Shown here piece after piece: positions 26,165 to 34,198 of a DNA stretch of 64,000 bases. The notes below the pieces were generated by a model that ran no database searches, had not been told where the DNA came from, and worked only from the letters and a program-made list of their open reading frames with translations. Every line of letters begins with the position of its first letter. Position 1 is the stretch's first letter. The stretch is from Mycobacterium sp. (GTDB lineage: Bacteria; Actinomycetota; Actinomycetes; Mycobacteriales; Mycobacteriaceae), in NCBI GenBank assembly GCA_003987775.1, contig RXJD01000011.1, positions 147,717-211,716 of the forward strand, given 5' to 3'. Both the position numbers and the translations under genes were made by a program.

Positions 26165-26184
26165 GCTAGAATATCTAAAATAGC
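26165..26184. promoter_or_regulatory. element related to the one before the amidohydrolase
   Basis: The 20-bp element beginning GCTAGAATAT and ending AAATAGC matches 14 of 20 positions of 11186-11205. It lies in the divergent promoter region of the catabolic operon and the CoA-transferase, 34 bp before the latter's ATG. The remainder of 25992-26217 has no gene. Confidence 0.4.
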
Positions 26185-26217
26185 AAGGAATGAACCGGGC
26201 AACCGAGGGGGTTGACG

Positions 26218-27438
26218 ATGGCGGGCATGCTCAGCGGTGTTCGGGTGGTCGAGCTGGCGTCCTGGACCTATGTGCCGTCGGCCGGAGTCGCCCTGTCGGA
26301 CTGGGGGGCTGACGTCATCAAGGTGGAGGGCGTGGCCTCCGGTGATCCCGGGCGGGCGCTGGTCGTCGGCGGTTTCACCCGTCAGGCGGCGCGGGCCGAC
26401 GTCGATTTCATTCTGGAGCTGAGCAACCGGGGTAAGCGCAGCATCGCCATCGACATCAAGACCGACACGGGCCGCGAACTGTTCGGGCGGCTGCTGGCGT
26501 CCGCGGACGTCTTCCTGACCAACTGGCTGCCGGGTGCCCTGGAGCGGGCCGGGCTGACGGTCGAGGAAATCCGCTCGTTCAATCCCGGCATCATCATTGC
26601 CCGGGGGACCGGCCTGGGCGTGCGCGGCCCGGACCGCGACAGCGGCGGCTTCGACGCTGCCACCTATCTGGCGCGCGGCGGAGTGGCGTACACGCTGACC
26701 CCCTTCGGCACCGAGAACCCGGCTGTGCAGGGACCCGCCTTCGGCGACCTGCAGGGCGGCGCGACGTTGGCCGGCGGGGTCTGTGCCGCCTTGTTTCACC
26801 GTGAGCGCACCGGTGAGCCGAGCATCGTGGACTCTTCCCTGCTGGCGCAGGCGATGTGGGCCATCGCGCCGTCGATCTCCGTGGCAGATCTGTTCGATAT
26901 CGATGGAATCCCCGGAGCGCCACCGGGATTGGCCATCAATCCGTTGGTGGCCCGCTATAAAACCAAGGACGACAGATGGATCCAGCTGGTCTTTCTGCAG
27001 CCGGATAAATTCTGGGCCGGGTTCTGTCGGCGCATGGGCCTGCCGGAGCTCGCCAACGACGAGCGATTCGTGCCGTCGGCGAACCTGATCGCCAATGCCG
27101 CCGACGCCACCGCCATCTTCGCCGACGCGTTTGCCGCTCACGACCTCGCGCACTGGCGGCAGGTCCTGCACGACGAACCGGGTGTCTGGGGCGCCCTGGC
27201 GACTCCGCGCGAGACCCTCAACGACCCGCAGGTGGAGCCCAACGGCTACGTGATCACCAACGTCGACGACCACGGCGAGAAGTACCGGATCGTCGCTGCG
27301 CCGGTGCAATTCGACGAGACGCCACCGGGTCCGACCCGCGCGCCGGAACACGGCCAGCACACCGAAGAGATTTTGCTCGAACTGGATGTGGACTGGGACC
27401 AGATCGCGCACGCGAAGGACGTCAAAGCCATCCTCTGA
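26218..27438 (+). CDS. class III (CaiB/BaiF-family) acyl-CoA transferase
   Basis: A 406-residue family III CoA-transferase. The N-terminus reads GVRVVELASWTYVPSAGVALSDWGADVIKVE, split here by family blocks RVVELA and LSDWGADVIKVE. The conserved catalytic aspartate is D177 in PAFGDLQGGATLAGGVCAAL. It would move CoA between carboxylic acids, as formyl-CoA transferase or carnitine CoA-transferase do. The ATG at 26218 is preferred to the TTG at 26212 because GAGGGG precedes it at good spacing. It is divergent from the operon headed by the SDR gene and is likely co-regulated with it. Confidence 0.87.
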   Translation: MAGMLSGVRVVELASWTYVPSAGVALSDWGADVIKVEGVASGDPGRALVVGGFTRQAARADVDFILELSNRGKRSIAIDIKTDTGRELFGRLLASADVFLTNWLPGALERAGLTVEEIRSFNPGIIIARGTGLGVRGPDRDSGGFDAATYLARGGVAYTLTPFGTENPAVQGPAFGDLQGGATLAGGVCAALFHRERTGEPSIVDSSLLAQAMWAIAPSISVADLFDIDGIPGAPPGLAINPLVARYKTKDDRWIQLVFLQPDKFWAGFCRRMGLPELANDERFVPSANLIANAADATAIFADAFAAHDLAHWRQVLHDEPGVWGALATPRETLNDPQVEPNGYVITNVDDHGEKYRIVAAPVQFDETPPGPTRAPEHGQHTEEILLELDVDWDQIAHAKDVKAIL

Positions 27439-27618
27439 CCACCTGCCGCCGGGTGCGGCGGAACGGGCGGTCTGCGGCGGGTTCGGGGTACGAAGCCGGC
27501 GGACCGGGGCAGGGCATTCTGCACAGAATCGGACGCCGTCGACGGCAAACTGCACACACTGCCGACCCGGTTACGGTCATGTTGCGGCAATTGGGCGAAT
27601 GTTCAGTAAGGTGACGGC

Positions 27619-28857
27619 GTGAATGCCGCCCACCAGCCACCTCCGCAGGGGCAGGTCAGGCTCGATATCCAGGGCCGACTGCAGCGCTATGAAGAGGCGT
27701 TCGCCGATCTGGATGCGCCCTTTGCGTTCGTCGATCTCGACGCGATGTGGAGCAACGCCGCCCAGCTGCTCGCCCGCGCCGGCGGAAAGCCGATTCGCGT
27801 CGCGTCGAAGTCGTTGCGGTGCAGGCCGATACAACGCCAGATCCTGGACTCGAACGAGCGCTTCGACGGGCTGATGACCTTTACTCTGCGGGAAACGCTG
27901 TGGCTGGCCGGCCACGGCTTCCGCAATCTCCTGCTCGCCTATCCCAGCACCGACCGCGCTGCGCTGCGCGAACTGGGGGAGCTCACCGCCGCAGATCCCG
28001 ACGGTGCGCCGATCGTGATGGTCGACAGTGTCGACCATCTCGACCTGATCCAGAGCGCCACAAACCAGCCGGTGCGGCTGTGCCTCGATCTCGACGCCGG
28101 ATTCTGGCCGGCCGGCGGTCGCGTGAAGATCGGCCCGAAGCGCTCGCCGTTGCACACCCCCGAGCAGGCGCGGGCCCTGGCGCAGGACATCGCGCGGCGC
28201 GCCAATCTGAAACTCGTCGCTCTGATGTCCTATGAGGGCCACATCGCCGGGTTCGGTGACCATGTCGCCGGCAAGCATCTGCAGAACGCCCTCGTGGGGT
28301 TCATGCAACGGCGGTCTATCGCGGAACTGCGGGAGCGACGTGCCCGCGCCGTCGAGCTGGTCCGCGAGGTGGCCGACCTCGAGATCGTCAACGCCGGCGG
28401 CACCGGCGACCTGCAGCTGGTCGCGCAGGAACCGGCGATGACCGAGGCGACCGCCGGATCCGGCTTCTACGCGCCGACGCTCTTCGACTCCTATTCGTCG
28501 TTCACGCTGCAGCCGGCGGCGATGTTCGCACTGCCGGTGTGTCGCAGGCCCGATGACCAGACGGTGACCGCGCTGGGCGGTGGCTACCTGGCCAGCGGCG
28601 TCGGCGCCAAGGACCGGATGCCCACCCCCTATCTGCCGGCGGGGCTGGCGCTCAATTCGGTGGAGGGCACCGGTGAAGTCCAGACCCCGCTCACCGGCGA
28701 CGCGGCCCGCAGCCTGAAGATCGGCGACAAGGTGTACTTCCGCCACACCAAGGCGGGCGAACTGTGCGAGCGGTTCGACCGCCTGCATCTGGTACGCGGC
28801 GCTGCGATAGTCGACACGGTCCCGACCTACCGGGGTGAGGGGTGCACCTTCCTCTGA
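27619..28857 (+). CDS. PLP-dependent alanine racemase/D-threonine aldolase-fold protein (Rv1769-like)
   Basis: A 412-residue protein with an alanine racemase N-terminal fold. The PLP lysine is K64 in VASKSLRCRP, and the domain continues FDGLMTFTLRETLWLAGHGFRNLLLAYP (broken here by strand boundaries). The C-terminus (FRHTKAGELCERFDRLHL) resembles the metal-binding end domain of D-threonine aldolases, with H and C as likely ligands. By position and size it corresponds to Rv1769 of M. tuberculosis. The natural substrate is unknown; a beta-hydroxy-D-amino acid is plausible. It starts a same-strand run with the peptidase and gulonolactone dehydrogenase genes. Confidence 0.8.
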   Translation: MNAAHQPPPQGQVRLDIQGRLQRYEEAFADLDAPFAFVDLDAMWSNAAQLLARAGGKPIRVASKSLRCRPIQRQILDSNERFDGLMTFTLRETLWLAGHGFRNLLLAYPSTDRAALRELGELTAADPDGAPIVMVDSVDHLDLIQSATNQPVRLCLDLDAGFWPAGGRVKIGPKRSPLHTPEQARALAQDIARRANLKLVALMSYEGHIAGFGDHVAGKHLQNALVGFMQRRSIAELRERRARAVELVREVADLEIVNAGGTGDLQLVAQEPAMTEATAGSGFYAPTLFDSYSSFTLQPAAMFALPVCRRPDDQTVTALGGGYLASGVGAKDRMPTPYLPAGLALNSVEGTGEVQTPLTGDAARSLKIGDKVYFRHTKAGELCERFDRLHLVRGAAIVDTVPTYRGEGCTFL

Positions 28858-28885
28858 TGGATCTGATGCACACACAGGAGTTGCC

Positions 28886-30091
28886 ATGACCGCGACCGCC
28901 GCAGGGCCGACGGAACTCGATACGTTGCGTGAAGTCATCGAGACACTCGCACCCATCGAGCGGGGTGCCGGCAGCCCGGGAGAACACCGGGCGGCCGTCT
29001 GGATCGTCGAGCGGCTGCGCGCGGCCGGAGCGCGACAGGCGCGCATCGAGGAGGAGCAGTTCTACGACGGATATCCGCGGCTGCACGCCAAGTTGTCGGC
29101 CGTCGGGGTCGCGGCCGCCGCGGCGGGTCTGCTCAGCCGGCGGTTGCGTGCGCCGGCGGCGCTGGCCGGACTGGGTGCCGGACTGGCCATCGCCGACGAC
29201 TGCTCCAACGGCGCACGGGTGGTGCGCAAGACGCTGCACAACTCCCGGACCACCTGGAACGTGGTCGCCGAAGCCGGTGACCCGGCGGGTGAGCACACGC
29301 TGGTGGTGTGCGCCCACCACGACGCCGCGCACAGTGGCAAGTTCTTCGACTCCAAGCTGCAGGAGTACGCGGTCGCATGGTTCCCCGGAATCGTCGAGCG
29401 GGTGGACACCTCGCTGCCCAACTGGTGGCCGACCATCTTCGCGCCCGCCCTTGCCGGGGTGGGGGCCCTGCGGGGCAGCCGCGCCATGATGCTCGCCGGA
29501 GCGGCGGTGAGCGCGATCGGGGTGGCCGCGTTCACCGATATCGCCCGCAGCCCGATAGTGCCTGGCGCCAACGACAACCTCTCGGCGGTCGCGCTGCTGG
29601 TGGCCCTGGCCGAGCGGCTGCGTGACCGGCCCGTGCCGGGCGTGCGGGTGCTGCTGGTCTCGCTCGGAGCCGAGGAGCAACTGCAGGGCGGCATCTACGG
29701 TTTCATGGCCCGGCACAAGCCGGAACTCGACCGCGAGCGCACCTACTTCCTGAACTTCGACACCGTCGGTTCACCCGAGCTCATCATGCTCGAGGGCGAG
29801 GGCACCACAGTCATGGAGGACTACTTCTACCGGCCGTTCCGGGATCTGGTGGTGCGGGCCGCCGAACGCGCCGGAGCGCCGCTGCGCCGCGGCATGCGAT
29901 CGCGCAACAGCACCGACGCCGTGCTGATGAGCCGCGCGGGCTACCCCACCGCCTGCTTCTCTTCGATCGACCGCCACAAGGCGCTGTCCAACTATCACCA
30001 AATGTCGGATACGCCAGAAAATCTGGTGTATGAGACCGTGATTCACGCAGTCACGGTCGCGGAATCGGTAGCACGGGAGCTGGTGCGATGA
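28886..30091 (+). CDS. M28-family zinc peptidase-like membrane protein (Rv1770-like)
   Basis: A 401-residue protein with M28 aminopeptidase zinc-site motifs: CAHHDAAHSG (H145/D147 region), PGANDNLSAV (D230), GAEEQLQGG (E263/E264), NFDTVGSPE (D292) and a late SNYHQMSD histidine. Two hydrophobic inserts (about residues 71-104 and 185-217) could be membrane helices, which is unusual for a soluble M28 enzyme. The ATG at 28886 follows CACAGGAG. Its stop overlaps the next ATG (ATGA). Position fits Rv1770. Confidence 0.78.
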   Translation: MTATAAGPTELDTLREVIETLAPIERGAGSPGEHRAAVWIVERLRAAGARQARIEEEQFYDGYPRLHAKLSAVGVAAAAAGLLSRRLRAPAALAGLGAGLAIADDCSNGARVVRKTLHNSRTTWNVVAEAGDPAGEHTLVVCAHHDAAHSGKFFDSKLQEYAVAWFPGIVERVDTSLPNWWPTIFAPALAGVGALRGSRAMMLAGAAVSAIGVAAFTDIARSPIVPGANDNLSAVALLVALAERLRDRPVPGVRVLLVSLGAEEQLQGGIYGFMARHKPELDRERTYFLNFDTVGSPELIMLEGEGTTVMEDYFYRPFRDLVVRAAERAGAPLRRGMRSRNSTDAVLMSRAGYPTACFSSIDRHKALSNYHQMSDTPENLVYETVIHAVTVAESVARELVR

Positions 30092-31371
30092 ACATGTGGA
30101 AGAACTGGGCCGGTGACCAAATCTGCGCACCGGTCACGATCGAGCGGCCCGCGTCGGAGGCCGAGCTCTCCGACATCGTGAGCCGGGCGGCCGGTAGGGG
30201 ACAGCGGGTCCGCGCGGTGGGAAGCGGCCACTCGTTCACCGACTGCGCCTGCACCGACGGCGTCATGATCGACATGACCGGCCTGCAGCGGGTGATCAAC
30301 GTCGACAAGGCGAACGGACTGGCGACCGTCCAGGGCGGCGCCAAGCTGCATCCACTCTTCGCCGAGTTGGCGACGCACGGGTTCGGCATCGAGAACCAGG
30401 GCGACATCGACAAGCAGTCGATCACCGGAGCCACCGCCACCGCCACGCACGGCACCGGAGCTCGCTTCAAAAACGTTTCGGCACAGATTGTTTCGGCGCG
30501 GGTGGTCACCGCCACCGGCGATGTGCTGGAGGTCTCCGAGGGAGACGACTACCTGGCGGCGCGGGTCTCGCTGGGCGCGCTGGGTGTGATATCCCAGGTG
30601 ACCCTGAGGGTGGTGCCCCTGTTCACCTTGCACCGCGAGGACGAGTTGCGCCCACTGACCGAAACGCTGGAGCGACTCGACGCCGACGTCGACGGCAACG
30701 ACCACTTCGAGTTCTTCGTGTTCCCCTATGGAGACACCGCGCTGACGCGCACCACCCGGCGAAGCAACGAACCGCCGCGGCCCGGCCCGGTGTGGAAGAA
30801 AAAACTCGGCGAGGGATTCGAGAACGCCGGCCTCAACGTGATCTGCCGCGCCGGCCGCCAATTCCCCAGCACCGCACCGCGTTTGAACCGGTTGATGACA
30901 AGCCTCATGTCACCGTCCAGCGTCCAGGACCACGGGTGGAAGGTCTACGCCAGCGCCCGCAACGTCAAATTCACCGAGATGGAGTACGCGATACCCCGCG
31001 AGCACGCGAACGAAGCGGTACAGCGGGTGATCGAGCTGGTGCGCCGGCGCAACCTGCCGATCATGTACCCCCTCGAAGTGCGGTTCAGCGCGCCTGACGA
31101 CGCATTCCTGTCCACCGCGTACGGCCGGGACACCTGCTACATCGCGGTCCATCAGTTCAGCGGCATGGAATTCGAAACCTACTTCCGCGCCGTCGAGGAG
31201 ATCATGGACGAGTACCAGGGCCGGCCGCACTGGGGGAAGCGGCATTACCAGAACGCGGCCACCCTGCGCGAGCGTTACCCGGACTGGGACCGGTTCATCG
31301 CGGTCCGGGACCGCCTCGACCCCGACCGCGTCTTCCGCAACGACTACACCCGGCGAGTGCTCGGAAACTGA
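30088..31371 (+). CDS. L-gulono-1,4-lactone dehydrogenase (Rv1771-like)
   Basis: A 427-residue FAD-dependent aldonolactone oxidoreductase. It has the PCMH/FAD_binding_4 domain (RVRAVGSGHSFTDCACTDG, about residues 40-58; then GFGIENQGDIDKQSITGATATATHGTG, shown in two family blocks) and the C-terminal ALO domain ending PHWGKRHYQN, the HWGK motif typical of the family. The M. tuberculosis orthologue is described as forming ascorbate from L-gulonolactone with cytochrome c rather than oxygen as acceptor. It is coupled to the peptidase gene by ATGA. Confidence 0.88.
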   Translation: MNMWKNWAGDQICAPVTIERPASEAELSDIVSRAAGRGQRVRAVGSGHSFTDCACTDGVMIDMTGLQRVINVDKANGLATVQGGAKLHPLFAELATHGFGIENQGDIDKQSITGATATATHGTGARFKNVSAQIVSARVVTATGDVLEVSEGDDYLAARVSLGALGVISQVTLRVVPLFTLHREDELRPLTETLERLDADVDGNDHFEFFVFPYGDTALTRTTRRSNEPPRPGPVWKKKLGEGFENAGLNVICRAGRQFPSTAPRLNRLMTSLMSPSSVQDHGWKVYASARNVKFTEMEYAIPREHANEAVQRVIELVRRRNLPIMYPLEVRFSAPDDAFLSTAYGRDTCYIAVHQFSGMEFETYFRAVEEIMDEYQGRPHWGKRHYQNAATLRERYPDWDRFIAVRDRLDPDRVFRNDYTRRVLGN

Positions 31372-31489
31372 CGGGACGCCGGCGCGAGGATTGACGAACG
31401 GCCCCACCTGTGGGGACCAAAGTCATTGGCTGCCAATCTGGTGCTGACGCGGGACGTTGCTGGTCGTAGGTTTACGACCGGGAGCGAAC

Positions 31490-32854
31490 ATGACTGAATT
31501 CTTGCGCAACAGCGACGCCTTCACCTGGGCGATGGAAAGCGACCCGCGGCTGCGGTCGACGGTGGTCAGCGTGGTGTTACTGGACCGCACCCCGGACTGG
31601 GACGAAGTACGCGACCGTTTCGACATCATCAGCCGCAAGTTGCCCATGTTCCGGCAGCGCGTGGTGGAGTCCCCGCCACCGGCCCCGCCCCGGTGGGAGC
31701 CCGACCCGGACTTCGACCTCGACTATCACATGCGGCGCACGGCGGTCTCCGGATCCGGGACCCTCGACGATGTGCTCGAGATGGCACGCCTGGCCGAGAT
31801 GCAGGACTTCGACCGGGCCCGGGCACTGTGGGAGACGACTCTGGTCGAGGGCCTGCAGGACGGCGGCGCGGCCGTGATCTGCAAGTTCCACCACGCCCTG
31901 ACCGACGGGGTGGGGGGCGTGCAGATCGCGATGAATCTGTTCGACCTCTCGGAGGAGCTCTACCCGCACGAGCCGCTGCCGGAGCAACCGCGGGTGCCCG
32001 CCTCCACCTGGCTGGACGGCTACCGGGACACGTTGCGGTACAACACTTCTCTGCTGAGCAACGCGGTGCTGGGCACCGCCAGGCGGGCACCTCGCCTGAT
32101 GTATGACGGAGTTCGCAGGCCCATCGCGACGGTACGCTCGGCTGCGGCCAACGCCGCATCCGTCTACCGGACGGTGCGGCCGCTGAACCGGACCGGGTCC
32201 CCGCTGACCACCGAGCGCAGCTTGATCCGTCGTCTCAGCGTGCACGAAGTGTCACGCCCGAAGCTGCGGGAGGCGGCACACCGCTGCGGCGGCGCACTCA
32301 ACGACGCGTTCGTCGCGGGCGTGGCGGGCGGGTTGCGTCGTTACCACGAAAAGCACGGGGTCCCCGTGGGAGACCTGCACCTGACGATGCCGATCAGTCT
32401 GCGGACCAAAGGCGATGACATGGGTGGCAACAAGATCACCCTGATGCGGTTCGACGTGCCGGTCGGCGAGCCCGATCCCGCGAAAAGGATCGAAGAGATA
32501 CACCGGCGCGTCGGCGCGGTGCGCAACGAAAAGTCGCTCCCGCATACCCAATTGATCGCCGGCGTCCTCAACTTGATGCCGCGCTGGTATATCGGTTCGG
32601 TGCTGCGCCATGTCGATTTCCTGACCAGTGACGTGCCGGGCATTCCCGTACCGGTGTTCCTCGGCGGTGCCGCGGTGCGCGGGCAATACGCTTTCGGCCC
32701 GACGATCGGCTCGTCGGTCAATGTCACGCTGCTGACCTATGTGGATACCTGCGCCCTGGGCATCAACGTCGACACCGCGGCCATCCCCGACGAGGACGTA
32801 TTCCACGAAGCGCTGGTCGCAGGCTTCGACGAGGTCCTGGCGCTGGCTGACTGA
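31490..32854 (+). CDS. WS/DGAT-family O-acyltransferase (second copy)
   Basis: A 454-residue acyltransferase with CKFHHALTDGVGGVQIA (HHxxxDG, about residues 133-139), the N-terminal SDAFTWAMESDPRLRSTVVSVVLLD (two blocks) and the C-terminal TSDVPGIPVPVFLGG. It is diverged from the copy at 4.5 kb. It would make triacylglycerol or wax ester. In the M. tuberculosis map I recall no such gene between Rv1771 and Rv1772, so it looks like an insertion here. The ATG at 31490 follows GGGAGC. Confidence 0.86.
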   Translation: MTEFLRNSDAFTWAMESDPRLRSTVVSVVLLDRTPDWDEVRDRFDIISRKLPMFRQRVVESPPPAPPRWEPDPDFDLDYHMRRTAVSGSGTLDDVLEMARLAEMQDFDRARALWETTLVEGLQDGGAAVICKFHHALTDGVGGVQIAMNLFDLSEELYPHEPLPEQPRVPASTWLDGYRDTLRYNTSLLSNAVLGTARRAPRLMYDGVRRPIATVRSAAANAASVYRTVRPLNRTGSPLTTERSLIRRLSVHEVSRPKLREAAHRCGGALNDAFVAGVAGGLRRYHEKHGVPVGDLHLTMPISLRTKGDDMGGNKITLMRFDVPVGEPDPAKRIEEIHRRVGAVRNEKSLPHTQLIAGVLNLMPRWYIGSVLRHVDFLTSDVPGIPVPVFLGGAAVRGQYAFGPTIGSSVNVTLLTYVDTCALGINVDTAAIPDEDVFHEALVAGFDEVLALAD

Positions 32855-33020
32855 TCGGTATCGGGGCACTTACAGCTCGGTATCGAAACGGGCCGCACCC
32901 TGGCGCAATCGCGCAGACCCGCAAATCATGGCACGGTGCGCCGTTGCTGGCGCACCTCCGGCGAGATGTCCTCACCTGCAAGGATTTCGCCGGTGATGGA
33001 CGGCAGGAGGTAAGAAAGGT

Positions 33021-33311
33021 ATGACGGCAAGCTGGGCTCCTACCCAGATTCCCTCTGACTCGAACTCAGGTCGGCTGCTCGACACCGCACGCGGCATCCT
33101 CATCGGTCTGCGCCGGTGCCGTTCCGGCACGGCCTTCGATGAGCTGCACGGCGCCGCACAACGTCACCGGGTCCCGGTCTACGAGATGGCCTGGGCGCTG
33201 GTGCACCTGGCCGGCGAGGGGGAGGAGACGCCGAGCTTTATCGAAGCGCAGTCGGCCGCACGGCATGAATGGGGCGACCTCTTCGTCGCGTCCGCCGTAT
33301 CCTCCTGCTGA
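33021..33311 (+). CDS. small ANTAR-like protein (possible RNA-binding antiterminator)
   Basis: A 96-residue protein whose middle (LLDTARGILIGLRRCRSG, then EMAWALVHLA) follows the three-helix ANTAR pattern: a hydrophobic helix with ARGILIG, a CxxxxAFDELxxxAQRHxVPV core, and a final helix. ANTAR domains bind paired hexaloop stem-loops in RNA and stop transcription terminators, usually behind a sensor domain. There is no sensor here. A clear GGAGG precedes the ATG. It occupies the place of Rv1772. Assignment is tentative. Confidence 0.6.
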   Translation: MTASWAPTQIPSDSNSGRLLDTARGILIGLRRCRSGTAFDELHGAAQRHRVPVYEMAWALVHLAGEGEETPSFIEAQSAARHEWGDLFVASAVSSC

Positions 33312-33385
33312 CTGCTGAACGGCCCACTGAATAACAGTGCCGGACACCGAACGGCCGCGGTAAAGGGAAGTATCGCGGCCTGAAG

Positions 33386-34132
33386 TCAGCGGGTCCAGGC
33401 CGTCGACTCGGCGGCGACGCGCAGTGCGGCCACGATCTGGTCCTGCTTCTCCGCGAACCGCTCGGTGGGAGTGGGCACCGAGATCGCGATCACGTTGTCT
33501 CCCACCGAGCGTCGCGCGATAGCGGCCGCCGATATTCCGGCCGTGTGCTCATCTCGATCGAAAGCGATTCCGGTGGAACGGATCTCAGCGATCTCCGGGC
33601 GCAGTGCGGCGGCCACCTCCGGGGGCATCCGGGCCAGCGCGGCCTCGGCGTCGGCGTCGTCGAGTGCCGCCAGTGCCGCTTTGCCGTTGGCGGTGCCGGC
33701 CAGCGGGAAACGGACCCCGACCGCCGATACCGCACGCAAGCGGTGTGACGACTCGATCTGGTCGACAAACCACATTCGCTGCCCCCGCAGCACCGAGAGG
33801 TCGACGGTTTCCCCGTCGGTGGCCGAGGCGACCCGCTCGATGGTCGGCCGGAATATCGCCGCGATGTGCGCGCCGGTGGCGCTGCCGAAGCCGAGCAACC
33901 GATCGCCAAGGGAGAAACGACCATTCGAGTCGACGCTGACCAGGCCGACTTCGACCAGGCCGACCAGGAGCCGGCGCACCGTCGATTTGGCCAATCCCAG
34001 GCGTTCACCGAGATCGACCAGACGCAGATGTCCGGGCTCGGCGGCGATCTCGTCCAAGGCGGCCGCCGCACGGCGCAGCACCTGAATTCCCTCGTCACGA
34101 TTCGTCGTCGAAGTCCGTTCCGTTTGCCCCAC
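33386..34132 (-). CDS. IclR-family transcriptional regulator (Rv1773c-like)
   Basis: A 248-residue regulator with an N-terminal winged helix (LRLVDLGERLGLAKSTVRRLLVGLVEVGLV, about residues 36-65, given by helix boundaries) and a C-terminal effector domain (GETVDLSVLRGQRMWFVDQIES, AGTANGKAALAAL). The start is GTG at 34132. It is divergent from a flavin oxidase with only 66 bp between, and two palindromes occupy that gap, so it very probably controls that operon and itself. The effector is unknown but is likely a substrate of the oxidase. Confidence 0.9.
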   Translation of the reverse strand: MGQTERTSTTNRDEGIQVLRRAAAALDEIAAEPGHLRLVDLGERLGLAKSTVRRLLVGLVEVGLVSVDSNGRFSLGDRLLGFGSATGAHIAAIFRPTIERVASATDGETVDLSVLRGQRMWFVDQIESSHRLRAVSAVGVRFPLAGTANGKAALAALDDADAEAALARMPPEVAAALRPEIAEIRSTGIAFDRDEHTAGISAAAIARRSVGDNVIAISVPTPTERFAEKQDQIVAALRVAAESTAWTR

Positions 34133-34137
34133 ACTTC

Positions 34138-34160
34138 CACTATAGTGTGCCGCATAGCGG
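34138..34160. promoter_or_regulatory. probable IclR operator region
   Basis: Two perfect palindromes lie side by side between divergent starts: CACTATAGTG at 34138-34147 and CCGC-ATA-GCGG at 34150-34160. Their placement next to the IclR gene start and 38 bp before the oxidase ATG suits an IclR operator or an overlapped promoter. Confidence 0.45.
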
Positions 34161-34198
34161 ACTGTGAAGGACCGAAATAGGGATCAAAGGAGTTCCAG

